A stretch of 5,675 bases of DNA from Accumulibacter sp. Its GTDB lineage: Bacteria > Pseudomonadota > Gammaproteobacteria > Burkholderiales > Rhodocyclaceae. Positions 1 to 5,642 of this stretch are shown one piece after another. The stretch is from positions 1 through 5,675 of the forward strand of contig JAISQQ010000073.1 in the NCBI GenBank assembly GCA_031274075.1, written 5' to 3'. A program made the position numbers and the translations under genes. The notes beneath the pieces are model-generated. The model ran no database searches. It was not told where the DNA came from and saw only the letters and a list, made by a program, of their open reading frames with translations. The number at the start of each line of letters is the position of its first letter. The stretch's first letter is position 1.

Positions 1-1271
1 GTGAGGCCGCTGACCACCGTGACCGGGGTGGAAATCACCAGCGCGCAGGGGCAGGCGATGACCAGGATGACCAGCGCCTGGTAAAGCCAGCCGTCCCACG
101 TTCCGCCGGCCAGCAGGGGGCCGAGCGTCGCCACCAGGAGGGCCGTGGCGACGACGGCGGGTGTGTAGACGCGGGCGAAGCGGTCGACGAAGCGCTGCGT
201 CGGCGCGCGCTGCGCCTGCGCCTGCTGCACGGCGGCGGCGATGCGCGCCAGCGTGCTCTGGCCGGCGGGAGCGGTCACGATCGCTTCCACCACGCCGTCG
301 GCGACGATGCTGCCGGCGTAGAGCGGATCGCCGGCCTGCTTGTCCACCGGCAGGCTTTCGCCGGTGATCGGCGCCTGGTCGAGCGCCGCGTGGCCCGCCG
401 CGACGCGGGCGTCGAGCGGCACGCGCATGCCGGCGCGGACGCGGACGCGGCTGCCGACGGCGACGGTTTCCGGCGCTTGCGCGCGCCAGCCGCCGGCGCT
501 CTCCACCTCGGCGCTTTCCGGCGCCAGGGCGGTCAGCGCGTGGATCGCGTGGCGCGCGCGTTCGAGCGAGCGCGCCTCGATCGTCTCGGCGAGCGCGAAC
601 AGGAAAACGACCATCGCGGCTTCCGGCCAGTTGCCGATGGCCAGCGCGCCGAGGACCGCCAGCGACATCAGGAAATAGATGTTGAGCGCGCGGTTGCGCA
701 GCGCGATCCAGCCTTTCTTCAGCGTCGGCAGGCCGGCGGCCAGGATCGACACCGCGGCCAGGAGCATGACCGGCGCGGAAATTTCCTGGCCGCTCAGCCA
801 GGCGAGTCCCTCGGCGCTGGCCGCGGCCAGGCCGCCGATGCCCAGCGCGATTTTCTGCCGCGCGTCGAGCGCCGGCGGCAGCGCGCTTTTCGGCTCGCCG
901 CCGGCCAGCGGACGCGGCGCCATGTCCAGGGCGGCCAGCGCCGTGGCGATCGGCCGCGGATCATCGAGCCGGTGGTAGACGGTCAGTTCGCGGGCCAGCA
1001 GGTTGAAATCGAGGCGGACGACGCCGTCCATGGATTCCAGGCGCTTGCGGATCAGCCGCTCCTCGGTCGGGCAGTCCATCTTGTCGATGCGGTAGCGTAC
1101 CTGGCGCGCGCCGTCCGGCGGGAACGGGGAGGTGGGAGGGGAAGAATGAGCGGGCGGATAAGCCGGTTCCCGGCAGCAGTCCGCCGCGCCGCATGCGTCG
1201 CGCGGTAGAGTGTGAGGAGCGTGGAGAGCGTGGGGAGCGATTGCTTTTTTTGACGGGGTCTGCGGATTCAT
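1..1271 (-). CDS. cadA: Heavy-metal (Cd/Zn/Pb) efflux P1B-type ATPase, N-terminal part; 3' end outside window
   Basis: Inner-membrane pump that exports soft divalent cations (Cd2+, Zn2+, Pb2+) from the cytoplasm using ATP. The window holds 423 residues and the frame is open to the left edge, so the phosphorylation (DKTGT), ATP-binding and last membrane segments are not seen. Visible in order: a His/Cys-bearing tail (His14, 17, 20; Cys27, 32, 33), one HMA domain (about 58-120) with the motif MDCPTE and a single cysteine, Cys67, then membrane segments around 141-160, 165-182, 197-212 and 215-230. The actuator loop has TGES at 303-306, further membrane segments lie near 370-388 and 396-420, and the ion-site CPC motif is at 407-409 followed by ALVISTP. 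CPC plus MDCPTE fits the Cd/Zn/Pb class better than copper pumps, but the substrate is inferred. I chose ATG 1271 because AAGG lies 6 nt before it; ATG 1277 would sit directly on that site. It diverges from the MerR-family gene and should be induced by it. Confidence 0.93.
   Translation of the reverse strand, partial: MNPQTPSKKAIAPHALHAPHTLPRDACGAADCCREPAYPPAHSSPPTSPFPPDGARQVRYRIDKMDCPTEERLIRKRLESMDGVVRLDFNLLARELTVYHRLDDPRPIATALAALDMAPRPLAGGEPKSALPPALDARQKIALGIGGLAAASAEGLAWLSGQEISAPVMLLAAVSILAAGLPTLKKGWIALRNRALNIYFLMSLAVLGALAIGNWPEAAMVVFLFALAETIEARSLERARHAIHALTALAPESAEVESAGGWRAQAPETVAVGSRVRVRAGMRVPLDARVAAGHAALDQAPITGESLPVDKQAGDPLYAGSIVADGVVEAIVTAPAGQSTLARIAAAVQQAQAQRAPTQRFVDRFARVYTPAVVATALLVATLGPLLAGGTWDGWLYQALVILVIACPCALVISTPVTVVSGL
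1206..1241 (-). repeat. Four imperfect 9-bp tandem units inside the ATPase tail
   Basis: On the plus strand four consecutive 9-bp units (1206-1214, 1215-1223, 1224-1232, 1233-1241) share the pattern (N)(A/G)GAG(C/T)GTG, with the last one diverged. Read in frame on the minus strand they encode the tripeptides IAP, HAL, HAP and HTL, placing a histidine every third residue in the cytoplasmic tail ahead of the metal-binding domain. The unit is a multiple of three, so copy number could change without a frameshift. Confidence 0.6.
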
Positions 1272-1306
1272 CGTCATCCTTTCATCTTTTCTGTGGAAAT
1301 GCGATC

Positions 1307-1337
1307 ATTTCACAGTCTGTAGTTGCTACAGGGTCAA
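1307..1337 (-). promoter_or_regulatory. MerR-type promoter/operator of the metal ATPase gene
   Basis: On the minus strand the -35 hexamer is TTGACC (1332-1337) and the -10 is TGAAAT (1307-1312), separated by exactly 19 bp (1313-1331). The over-long 19-20 bp spacer is the hallmark of promoters that MerR-family activators switch on by distorting the DNA. The spacer contains a perfect dyad, CTGTAG-TTG-CTACAG (1317-1331), the expected binding site for a regulator dimer. The promoter points at the ATPase start at 1271. The same DNA probably also serves the divergent regulator gene: TTCACA at 1309-1314 on the plus strand resembles a -35 and would overlap this -10, but I see no good matching -10, so that promoter is left unassigned. 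Confidence 0.85.
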
Positions 1338-1359
1338 GTGTTTTTTTTGGAGGACGGAC

Positions 1360-1839
1360 ATGAGGATCGGCGAACTCGCCAAACGCGGCGATTGCGACGT
1401 GGAAACGGTGCGCTTCTATGAACGGGAAGGGCTGCTCGACGCGCCGGCGCGTGAAGCGAACGGCTACCGGCGCTACGCCGAAGCGCATCTCACGCAGCTC
1501 AATTTCATCCGCCACTGCCGCTCGCTCGGCATCGGCCTGCCGGAGGTGCGCCTGCTGCGCCGTTTCCACATGAATTCCGAGCTGGCCTGCGACGAAGTCA
1601 ACCGGCTGGTCGACCGTCAGATCGCGCGCATCCACCAGCAGATCGAGTCGCTACGCCTGCTCGAAGGGCAACTGCGCGCGCTGCGCAGAACCTGCGACGC
1701 CAGCCACAAAGCCGGCCAGTGCGGAATCCTGCGCAACCTGGCGCGGGCCGCCGCGGGCGAGGGCTGCCCGTGCCACGCGGCGAGGGCGGGGAATCCGGCG
1801 CGGCGCCAGTCCATAGGTGGGAGCGAAGACAGCGGGTAA
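1360..1839 (+). CDS. cadR: MerR-family Cd(II)/Pb(II)-responsive transcriptional regulator
   Basis: A 159-residue metal sensor that represses and, on metal binding, activates the divergent ATPase promoter. The N-terminal winged helix-turn-helix spans about 1-68, starting MRIGELAKRG and followed by VETVRFYEREGLL and the basic stretch NGYRRY. A long dimerisation helix runs about 77-112, then a metal loop and a short tail. Likely ligands are Cys77 (from the partner subunit), Cys112 and Cys121. The 35- and 9-residue spacings match what I recall for PbrR-type lead sensors (Cys78, 113, 122) better than CadR (9 residues here versus 7). Cys12 also matches the extra cysteine of PbrR, and a C-terminal CPC (136-138) resembles the PbrR tail cysteines. 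Start ATG 1360 has a strong GGAGG at 1349-1353, 6 nt upstream. The stop lies just before tsaB on the same strand. Family is certain; cadR versus pbrR is a naming choice. Confidence 0.93.
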   Translation: MRIGELAKRGDCDVETVRFYEREGLLDAPAREANGYRRYAEAHLTQLNFIRHCRSLGIGLPEVRLLRRFHMNSELACDEVNRLVDRQIARIHQQIESLRLLEGQLRALRRTCDASHKAGQCGILRNLARAAAGEGCPCHAARAGNPARRQSIGGSEDSG

Positions 1840-1842
1840 AAT
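1837..1842 (+). promoter_or_regulatory. Candidate -10 element for a leaderless tsaB transcript
   Basis: TAAAAT overlaps the stop codon of the regulator gene and matches the sigma-70 -10 consensus at five of six positions. It ends 7 nt before the family-preferred tsaB start at 1850, so transcription would begin about at the A of that ATG. That would explain why no Shine-Dalgarno sequence precedes either possible tsaB start. No convincing -35 is seen 16-18 bp upstream, so this remains a candidate. Confidence 0.3.
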
Positions 1843-1849
1843 GTCGCCC

Positions 1850-2545
1850 ATGAAAATTCTCGCCCTCGAAACCGCGGCCGATCCGGGTTCCGTCGCCTTG
1901 TGGCTGGATGGCCGGGTCGTCGCCCGCGATTGTCCGCGTGAATTGTCCAATTCCGCCGCCTTGCTGCCGGCGGCCGAGGCGGCGCTGAAAGCGGAAGGGC
2001 TGGGTTTTTCCGATCTCGACGGCATCGCCTTCGGCATGGGGCCGGGATCGTTTACCGGGTTGCGCGTGGCCTGCGGCGTGGCGCAAGGCTTGGCCGTGGG
2101 CCGCGGTCTGGCGCTGCTCGGCGTCGGCACGCTCGAGGCCATGGCGCTGGCGGCGGGCGGCGGGCGCGTGATGGTGACGCTCGACGCGCGCATGGGCGAG
2201 GTGTATCACGGCGCGTTCGTCGATGGCGTTCTGCAGGGCGAGATCGGCGTTTGTCCGCCGGAACGCGTTTCGCTGCCCGGCTTGCCCGGCTCATCCGGCC
2301 CATCCGGCTGGCTGGCCTGCGGCAGCGGGCTGTTGGCGTATCCCGCGCTGCGCGAACGTCTGGCCGGCGTGGTCACGGACTGGAAAGCGGACATCCGGCC
2401 GCATGCCGAATTCGTCGCGCGCCTGGCCGCGCCGCGCATCGAACGCGGAGAGCGCGTCGACCCGGCGGACGCCGCGCCGCTCTACGTGCGCGACAAGGTA
2501 GCCAAGACCGTCGCCGAGCGCCTGGCCGAAGGGGGCCGCGCCTGA
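1850..2545 (+). CDS. tsaB: tRNA threonylcarbamoyladenosine biosynthesis protein TsaB
   Basis: Cytoplasmic, non-catalytic partner of TsaD. In the TsaB-TsaD-TsaE complex it is needed to attach threonylcarbamoyl to A37 of ANN-decoding tRNAs (t6A). From ATG 1850 the protein has 231 residues, the length I recall for E. coli TsaB. It begins MKILALETA, the usual ASKHA-fold opening. The family motif GPGSFTGLR lies at 64-72, followed by GVAQGLA, the DARMGEVYHG strand at 112-121, and AAPLYVRDKVA near the C-terminus (208-218). A Gly/Pro/Ser-rich stretch at 143-153 is probably a surface loop. ATG 1841 (three extra residues) is possible, directly after the regulator's stop, but neither start has a good ribosome binding site; family alignment favours 1850. 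The TGA overlaps the rimI ATG by one nucleotide, implying translational coupling. Confidence 0.95.
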   Translation: MKILALETAADPGSVALWLDGRVVARDCPRELSNSAALLPAAEAALKAEGLGFSDLDGIAFGMGPGSFTGLRVACGVAQGLAVGRGLALLGVGTLEAMALAAGGGRVMVTLDARMGEVYHGAFVDGVLQGEIGVCPPERVSLPGLPGSSGPSGWLACGSGLLAYPALRERLAGVVTDWKADIRPHAEFVARLAAPRIERGERVDPADAAPLYVRDKVAKTVAERLAEGGRA

Positions 2546-3021
2546 TGAACGCGGTGCTCGAACCGGCCGTCGAAATGCTGCCGATGAGCGCGTGGGATCT
2601 CGACGACATCGGGCGCATCGAACTTCAGGTCTACTCGCATCCGTGGAGCCGGGCCAACTTCACCGACTCGATCGGCAGCGGCTACAGTGGCTGGGTATGC
2701 CGCGTCGGCGGCGAGCTGGTCGGTTATTTCGTACTCATGCTGGCCGTCGACGAGGCGCATCTGCTCAATCTCAGCGTTGCCGAAAAGCGCCAGGGTTTCG
2801 GCTTCGGCGCCCGCCTGCTGCGCCATGCGATGGATGTTGCGCGGCGCGGCGGCGCGGGGACGCTGCTGCTCGAAGTCCGTCCGTCCAACGAGCGGGCGCT
2901 GGCCCTGTATCGCCATTTCGGCTTTCGCCAGGTCGGCGTCCGCCGCGCCTACTATCCCGCGGACATCGGACGCGAGGACGCGCTGGTGCTGACCCGCGCC
3001 CTTGGGGAGATCAGCGCGTGA
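2545..3021 (+). CDS. rimI: Ribosomal-protein-alanine N-acetyltransferase RimI (GNAT family)
   Basis: Cytoplasmic GNAT enzyme that transfers acetyl from acetyl-CoA to the N-terminal amine of ribosomal protein bS18 and possibly other proteins. The 158-residue protein carries the RimI signature HPWSRANF at 32-39 and a beta-strand with LLNLSV at 73-78. The acetyl-CoA loop RQGFGFGARLL (82-92) follows the R/Q-x-x-G-x-G/A pattern. LEVRPSN at 109-115 includes the presumed catalytic Glu110, and Tyr122 in ALYRHFGF is the likely general acid. The Glu-to-Tyr spacing of 12 matches Glu103/Tyr115 of Salmonella RimI. The start codon at 2545 overlaps the tsaB stop (TGATG), and a run of G at 2531-2535 may act as a weak ribosome binding site. 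The stop overlaps the next gene's GTG by four bases. Linkage with tsaB is common in bacteria. Confidence 0.94.
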   Translation: MNAVLEPAVEMLPMSAWDLDDIGRIELQVYSHPWSRANFTDSIGSGYSGWVCRVGGELVGYFVLMLAVDEAHLLNLSVAEKRQGFGFGARLLRHAMDVARRGGAGTLLLEVRPSNERALALYRHFGFRQVGVRRAYYPADIGREDALVLTRALGEISA

Positions 3022-3827
3022 ATCCGTCGCGCAAGGCCATGCTCGCGGAAATGGGATTCTCTCCCCTGTGGGTGCGGCGCGACGTTCCGCCCGTCGCCCG
3101 AAGGACGAAAGAGGCGGTGGAGACGCGGGCCGTGGAGACGCGGACTGTGAACACGCCGCCGCCGGACGATCGTCCGGCCGCCGTGGCGTTATCGCCAGGG
3201 AAAGCCCGGCCGGCCGGGATGCCGGAAACCGTGGGTCGATCCGGCGTTGCCGGCATAGGCTGGGAAGAACTGCGCCGGACCATTCTCGATTGCCGCGCCT
3301 GCGGCTTGTGCGCCCAGCGCAAGCAGGCCGTTCCCGGCGTGGGCGACGAAAACGCGGCCTGGCTGTTCATCGGCGAGGCTCCGGGAGCCGAGGAGGACGC
3401 GCGCGGCGAGCCTTTCGTCGGCCAGGCCGGCCGCCTGCTCGACGCCATGCTCGCGGCCATCGGCCTGGCGCGCGGCGAGGACGTCTATATCGCCAACGCC
3501 GTGAAATGCCGGCCGCCCGGCAACCGCACGCCGGAAAACGTCGAAATGGCCGCGTGTTTCCCCTACCTGAAACGGCAGATCGCCTTGATCCGGCCGCGCC
3601 TGATCGTCCTGCTCGGCCGGGCGGCGGTCAACGCCGTGCTTGGGCGCGAAGGATCGCTGGCCAGCCTGCGCGGCAAGACGCTGGGCTACCGCGACGGCGA
3701 TCATGAGATTCCGGTGCTGGCGACCTACCACCCGGCATACCTGCTGCGCAACCTGCCGGACAAGGCCAAGGCCTGGGAGGATCTGTGCCGCGCGCGGACC
3801 TTGATGCGTTCCTTGAGTGGAACGTGA
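3018..3827 (+). CDS. Uracil-DNA glycosylase, family 4, [4Fe-4S]-containing
   Basis: Removes uracil from DNA formed by cytosine deamination or dUMP incorporation, starting base-excision repair. The 269-residue protein has a catalytic domain from about 82 to 265. Motif 1 is GEAPGAEED (119-127), with Glu120 in the position typical of family 4, and motif 3 is HPAYLLR (238-244). Iron-sulfur ligands appear to be Cys92, Cys95, Cys164 and Cys180; the spacing to VPGVGD favours Cys92/95 over Cys98. VKCRPPGNRTP at 162-172 is also characteristic. The first roughly 80 residues are a variable, probably disordered extension beginning NPSRKAMLAEMGFSPLW, a form I recall from betaproteobacterial homologues. 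GTG 3018 is chosen because it forms a GTGA overlap with the rimI stop and includes that N-terminal block; there is no separate leader. Last gene of the tsaB-rimI cluster. Family 4 rather than 5 rests on the motif residues. Confidence 0.94.
   Translation: MNPSRKAMLAEMGFSPLWVRRDVPPVARRTKEAVETRAVETRTVNTPPPDDRPAAVALSPGKARPAGMPETVGRSGVAGIGWEELRRTILDCRACGLCAQRKQAVPGVGDENAAWLFIGEAPGAEEDARGEPFVGQAGRLLDAMLAAIGLARGEDVYIANAVKCRPPGNRTPENVEMAACFPYLKRQIALIRPRLIVLLGRAAVNAVLGREGSLASLRGKTLGYRDGDHEIPVLATYHPAYLLRNLPDKAKAWEDLCRARTLMRSLSGT
3114..3158 (+). repeat. Three 15-bp tandem units in the glycosylase N-terminal linker
   Basis: Units at 3114-3128 and 3129-3143 differ at one base and each encode AVETR; a third, diverged unit at 3144-3158 encodes TVNTP. 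The repeat stays in frame and lies in residues 33-47, outside the catalytic domain, so it looks like a recent short duplication in a tolerant linker. Confidence 0.75.
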
Positions 3828-3861
3828 AATGTGGAATCTGATCCCTGATCCCCGACACGTA

Positions 3862-3910
3862 GGGGTGCGCCAACGGTTTGGCGCCAACGCCCCGGCGGGC
3901 TGGAAACCCG
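3862..3910. other. Hairpin-rich intergenic segment between the glycosylase and XRE genes
   Basis: A 7-bp stem GCGCCAA (3867-3873) pairs with TTGGCGC (3878-3884) around a 4-nt loop, and is enclosed by GGGG (3862-3865) with CCCC (3890-3893). Directly after, GCCC (3889-3892) can pair with GGGC (3897-3900), or CGGG (3896-3899) with CCCG (3907-3910), so the downstream stems exclude each other. The 9-mer GCGCCAACG occurs twice, at 3867-3875 and 3881-3889. No T-tract follows, so it is not a standard intrinsic terminator. It could be a REP-like dispersed repeat, an mRNA-stabilising or processing structure, or a site bound by the XRE protein encoded just downstream. Stems are seen; functions are guesses. 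Confidence 0.5.
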
Positions 3911-3945
3911 TGCCCAGAGAAAAGATCGCAAACAGGAGCCAAGAA

Positions 3946-4281
3946 ATGCAAAAACGAATCGTTGGAGGCGTTGAGGTTCAACGCGGCTCGGACAACGTCT
4001 TCGCCGACCTTGGACTGCCCGACGCCGAAAAGCTCAAGATCAAGACGGGCCTGGTGGTCGAGATCAGGAAGGCGACGCGTACCCTCGGGCTGACGCAACA
4101 AGAGGCGGCGAAGCGCATGGGCGTCCCGCAGGCGAAAGTATCGGGCATGATGCGCGGCGATTTCACCAACCTCTCCGAGCGCAAGCTGATGGACTGTTTG
4201 AATCGCCTCGGCTACGACATCGAGATCAAGATACGGCCGGCGGCCGAAGCGCCCGGGCGTCTGACGCTCGCGGTCGCTTGA
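3946..4281 (+). CDS. XRE-family helix-turn-helix protein, antitoxin-like
   Basis: A 111-residue DNA-binding protein. The N-terminal segment MQKRIVGGVE leads into SDNVFADLGLPDAE (15-28), a block typical of small XRE proteins annotated as HigA-like antitoxins. The helix-turn-helix is about 49-71, with LTQQEAAKRMGV then PQAKVSGMMRG. It is followed by a conserved NLSERKLMDCLNRLGYDIEI strand-forming region (75-94) and a basic tail. In relatives this gene often follows a RelE/HigB-type toxin gene, but none is present on either side here. The start at 3946 is set by AGGAG (3934-3938) with a 7-nt gap; upstream in-frame starts at 3817 and 3829 would translate through the hairpin region and are rejected. 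The first codons and leader are more A-rich than the neighbours, consistent with acquisition. Autoregulation is expected for the family but not demonstrated. Confidence 0.85.
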   Translation: MQKRIVGGVEVQRGSDNVFADLGLPDAEKLKIKTGLVVEIRKATRTLGLTQQEAAKRMGVPQAKVSGMMRGDFTNLSERKLMDCLNRLGYDIEIKIRPAAEAPGRLTLAVA

Positions 4282-4321
4282 CCCAAGCGCCCGCACAGGA
4301 CGAACGCGGCTTTATCGCGGG

Positions 4322-5599
4322 CTATTTAGCCTTGGTGCAGCGCACGCGGTCGTCGAGGTGGATCAGGTCGTCGTGGTCGCGCTGGTTGGCTTCGTGCCGG
4401 CGCTTCACGAGCAGCATGCTGGCGCTGACGAAGAGGCCGAACAGGGTGATGACCCAGTGGATCGACAGGTCGGCCTTGCTCATCGCGTAATACAGGCCGG
4501 TCATGACCAGGATCGACAGGTTTTCGTTGAAGTTCTGCACCGCGATCGAATGGCCGGCGCCCATCAGGATGTGTCCGCGGTGCTGCAGCAGGGCGTTCAT
4601 CGGCACCACGAAAAAGCCCGACAGCACGCCGATGACGAACAGCAGGCTCATGGCCAGCCAGGTGTGGTGCACGAAATTCATCGCCAGCACGATGAGACCC
4701 ATGGCGATGCCGAGCGGGATGACCTTGACCGATTTCCTCAGCGTGATGGTCTTGGCCGCCGCCGCCGCTCCCAGCGCCACGCCGATGGCGACGAACCCCT
4801 GCAGCATGCTCGATTTCGACAGGTCCAGCTTGAGCGCGGCTTCCGCCCAGTTGATGACGATGAACTGCAGCGTGGCGCCGGCGCCCCAGAACAGCGTGGT
4901 GACGGCCAGCGAGATCTGGCCGAGGCGGTCCCGCCAGAGCAGCATCAGGCAATGGCCAAATTCGCAAGTCAGGTACCAGGGGTTCTTGCGCAGCGGCTTG
5001 TGGTCGACGCCGGTGTCTGGAACGTAGAGATTGAACACCGCCGCCACGATATAGAACGCGGCGACGAAACACAGCGCCACTTCGGGCGCCGTATCGATTC
5101 CGGTGTCGATGAGCGGGAAATCGAAGGCCAGGAAACAGTTGGCGACGACCGGCTCGATCAGCGCTCCGCCGATGACCACGCCGAGAATGATGGCGCCGAC
5201 GGTCAGCCCTTCGATCCAGCCGTTGGCGACGACCAGCAGGCGATGCGGCAGGTATTCGGTGAGGATGCCGTACTTGGCCGGCGAGTAGGCGGCGGCGCCG
5301 AGGCCGACCACGGCGTAGGCCAGGAGCGGGTCGACGGCGAAGAACATCAGCGCGCAGCCGAAGATCTTGATCGTGTTGCTGATGAACATGACCTTCCATT
5401 TCGGCATCGAATCGGCGAAGGCGCCGACGAAGGCGGCGAGCACGACGTAGGAGACGGCGAAAAACGATTTCAGCAGCGGTTCGTAGGCCGACGGCGCCAG
5501 CATTTCGCGCAAGGCGGCGATGGCGACGATCAGCAGCGCGTTGTCGGCGAGCGCCGAAAAGAATTGCGCCGCCATGATGATGTAAAAGCCAAGGGGCAT
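4322..5599 (-). CDS. lplT: Lysophospholipid transporter LplT (MFS family)
   Basis: Inner-membrane major-facilitator protein that flips lysophospholipids, mainly lysophosphatidylethanolamine, inward for re-acylation. The 425-residue protein is mostly hydrophobic, with about 12 membrane segments. It opens with FYIIMAAQFFSALADNALL (5-23), the conserved LplT start. MFS motif A is GAFADSMPKWKVM at 59-71. The family signature GAAAYSPAKYGILTE is at 101-115, followed by ANGWIEGLTV. Late motifs are PMNALLQHRGH (333-343) and FNENLSIL (357-364). It is slightly longer than E. coli LplT (397, from memory), partly through a loop near 150-175, and ends in a charged tail (about 399-425). The start ATG at 5599 has only a modest GAGG about 10 nt upstream. 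It is convergent with the XRE gene, 40 nt away. In enterobacteria lplT pairs with aas, which is absent here downstream; DNA upstream lies outside the window. Confidence 0.93.
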   Translation of the reverse strand: MPLGFYIIMAAQFFSALADNALLIVAIAALREMLAPSAYEPLLKSFFAVSYVVLAAFVGAFADSMPKWKVMFISNTIKIFGCALMFFAVDPLLAYAVVGLGAAAYSPAKYGILTEYLPHRLLVVANGWIEGLTVGAIILGVVIGGALIEPVVANCFLAFDFPLIDTGIDTAPEVALCFVAAFYIVAAVFNLYVPDTGVDHKPLRKNPWYLTCEFGHCLMLLWRDRLGQISLAVTTLFWGAGATLQFIVINWAEAALKLDLSKSSMLQGFVAIGVALGAAAAAKTITLRKSVKVIPLGIAMGLIVLAMNFVHHTWLAMSLLFVIGVLSGFFVVPMNALLQHRGHILMGAGHSIAVQNFNENLSILVMTGLYYAMSKADLSIHWVITLFGLFVSASMLLVKRRHEANQRDHDDLIHLDDRVRCTKAK

Positions 5600-5633
5600 T
5601 GAAATCCAGCCTCTTTTCTCGTCCGGGGGGGTG

Positions 5634-5642
5634 TTTATACCA
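5634..5642 (-). promoter_or_regulatory. Candidate extended -10 promoter of lplT
   Basis: On the minus strand TGGTATAAA matches the extended -10 pattern TGnTATAAT at all but the last base and lies 34 nt before the lplT start at 5599. No good -35 is seen at 16-18 bp, which an extended -10 can tolerate. It is followed by a run of seven C (5625-5631). If used, lplT is the first gene of its transcript. Confidence 0.5.

Noticed and set aside
390..1208. 272-codon plus-strand open frame antisense to the metal ATPase
   Set aside because: Arg/Ala/Gly-rich translation with no family resemblance; it is the GC-driven shadow of the minus-strand ATPase, whose TGES, CPC and HMA motifs are unmistakable.
1317..1348. 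Dyad followed by a T8 tract, resembling an intrinsic terminator on the plus strand
   Set aside because: The stem is only 6 bp, is separated from the T-run by 9 nt, and lies within a promoter region upstream of a gene; it is better explained as the regulator's operator.
2274..2310. CATCCGGC-type short repeats within tsaB
   Set aside because: Short, imperfect and explained by a Gly/Pro/Ser-rich loop (residues 143-153) in GC-rich coding DNA.
2592..3017. In-frame upstream extension of the glycosylase gene through rimI
   Set aside because: Residues upstream of 3018 are an out-of-frame reading of rimI; GTG 3018 overlaps the rimI stop and fits the family N-terminus.
3817..3945. Longer XRE reading frame starting at GTG 3817 or ATG 3829
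   Set aside because: It would translate the hairpin-rich intergenic DNA, has no ribosome binding site, and adds residues not expected in the family; ATG 3946 has AGGAG at good spacing.
4320..4331. Perfect palindrome GGCTA-TT-TAGCC over the lplT stop codon as a terminator
   Set aside because: The stem is 5 bp with a 2-nt loop and no T-tract on either strand; too weak to call, though the convergent 4282-4321 gap could still hold a terminator I cannot recognise.
4358..5602. 414-codon plus-strand open frame antisense to lplT
   Set aside because: The translation is unusually rich in Asp, Gln, His and Arg, as expected from reading a hydrophobic membrane protein gene backwards; no ribosome binding site or domain is seen.
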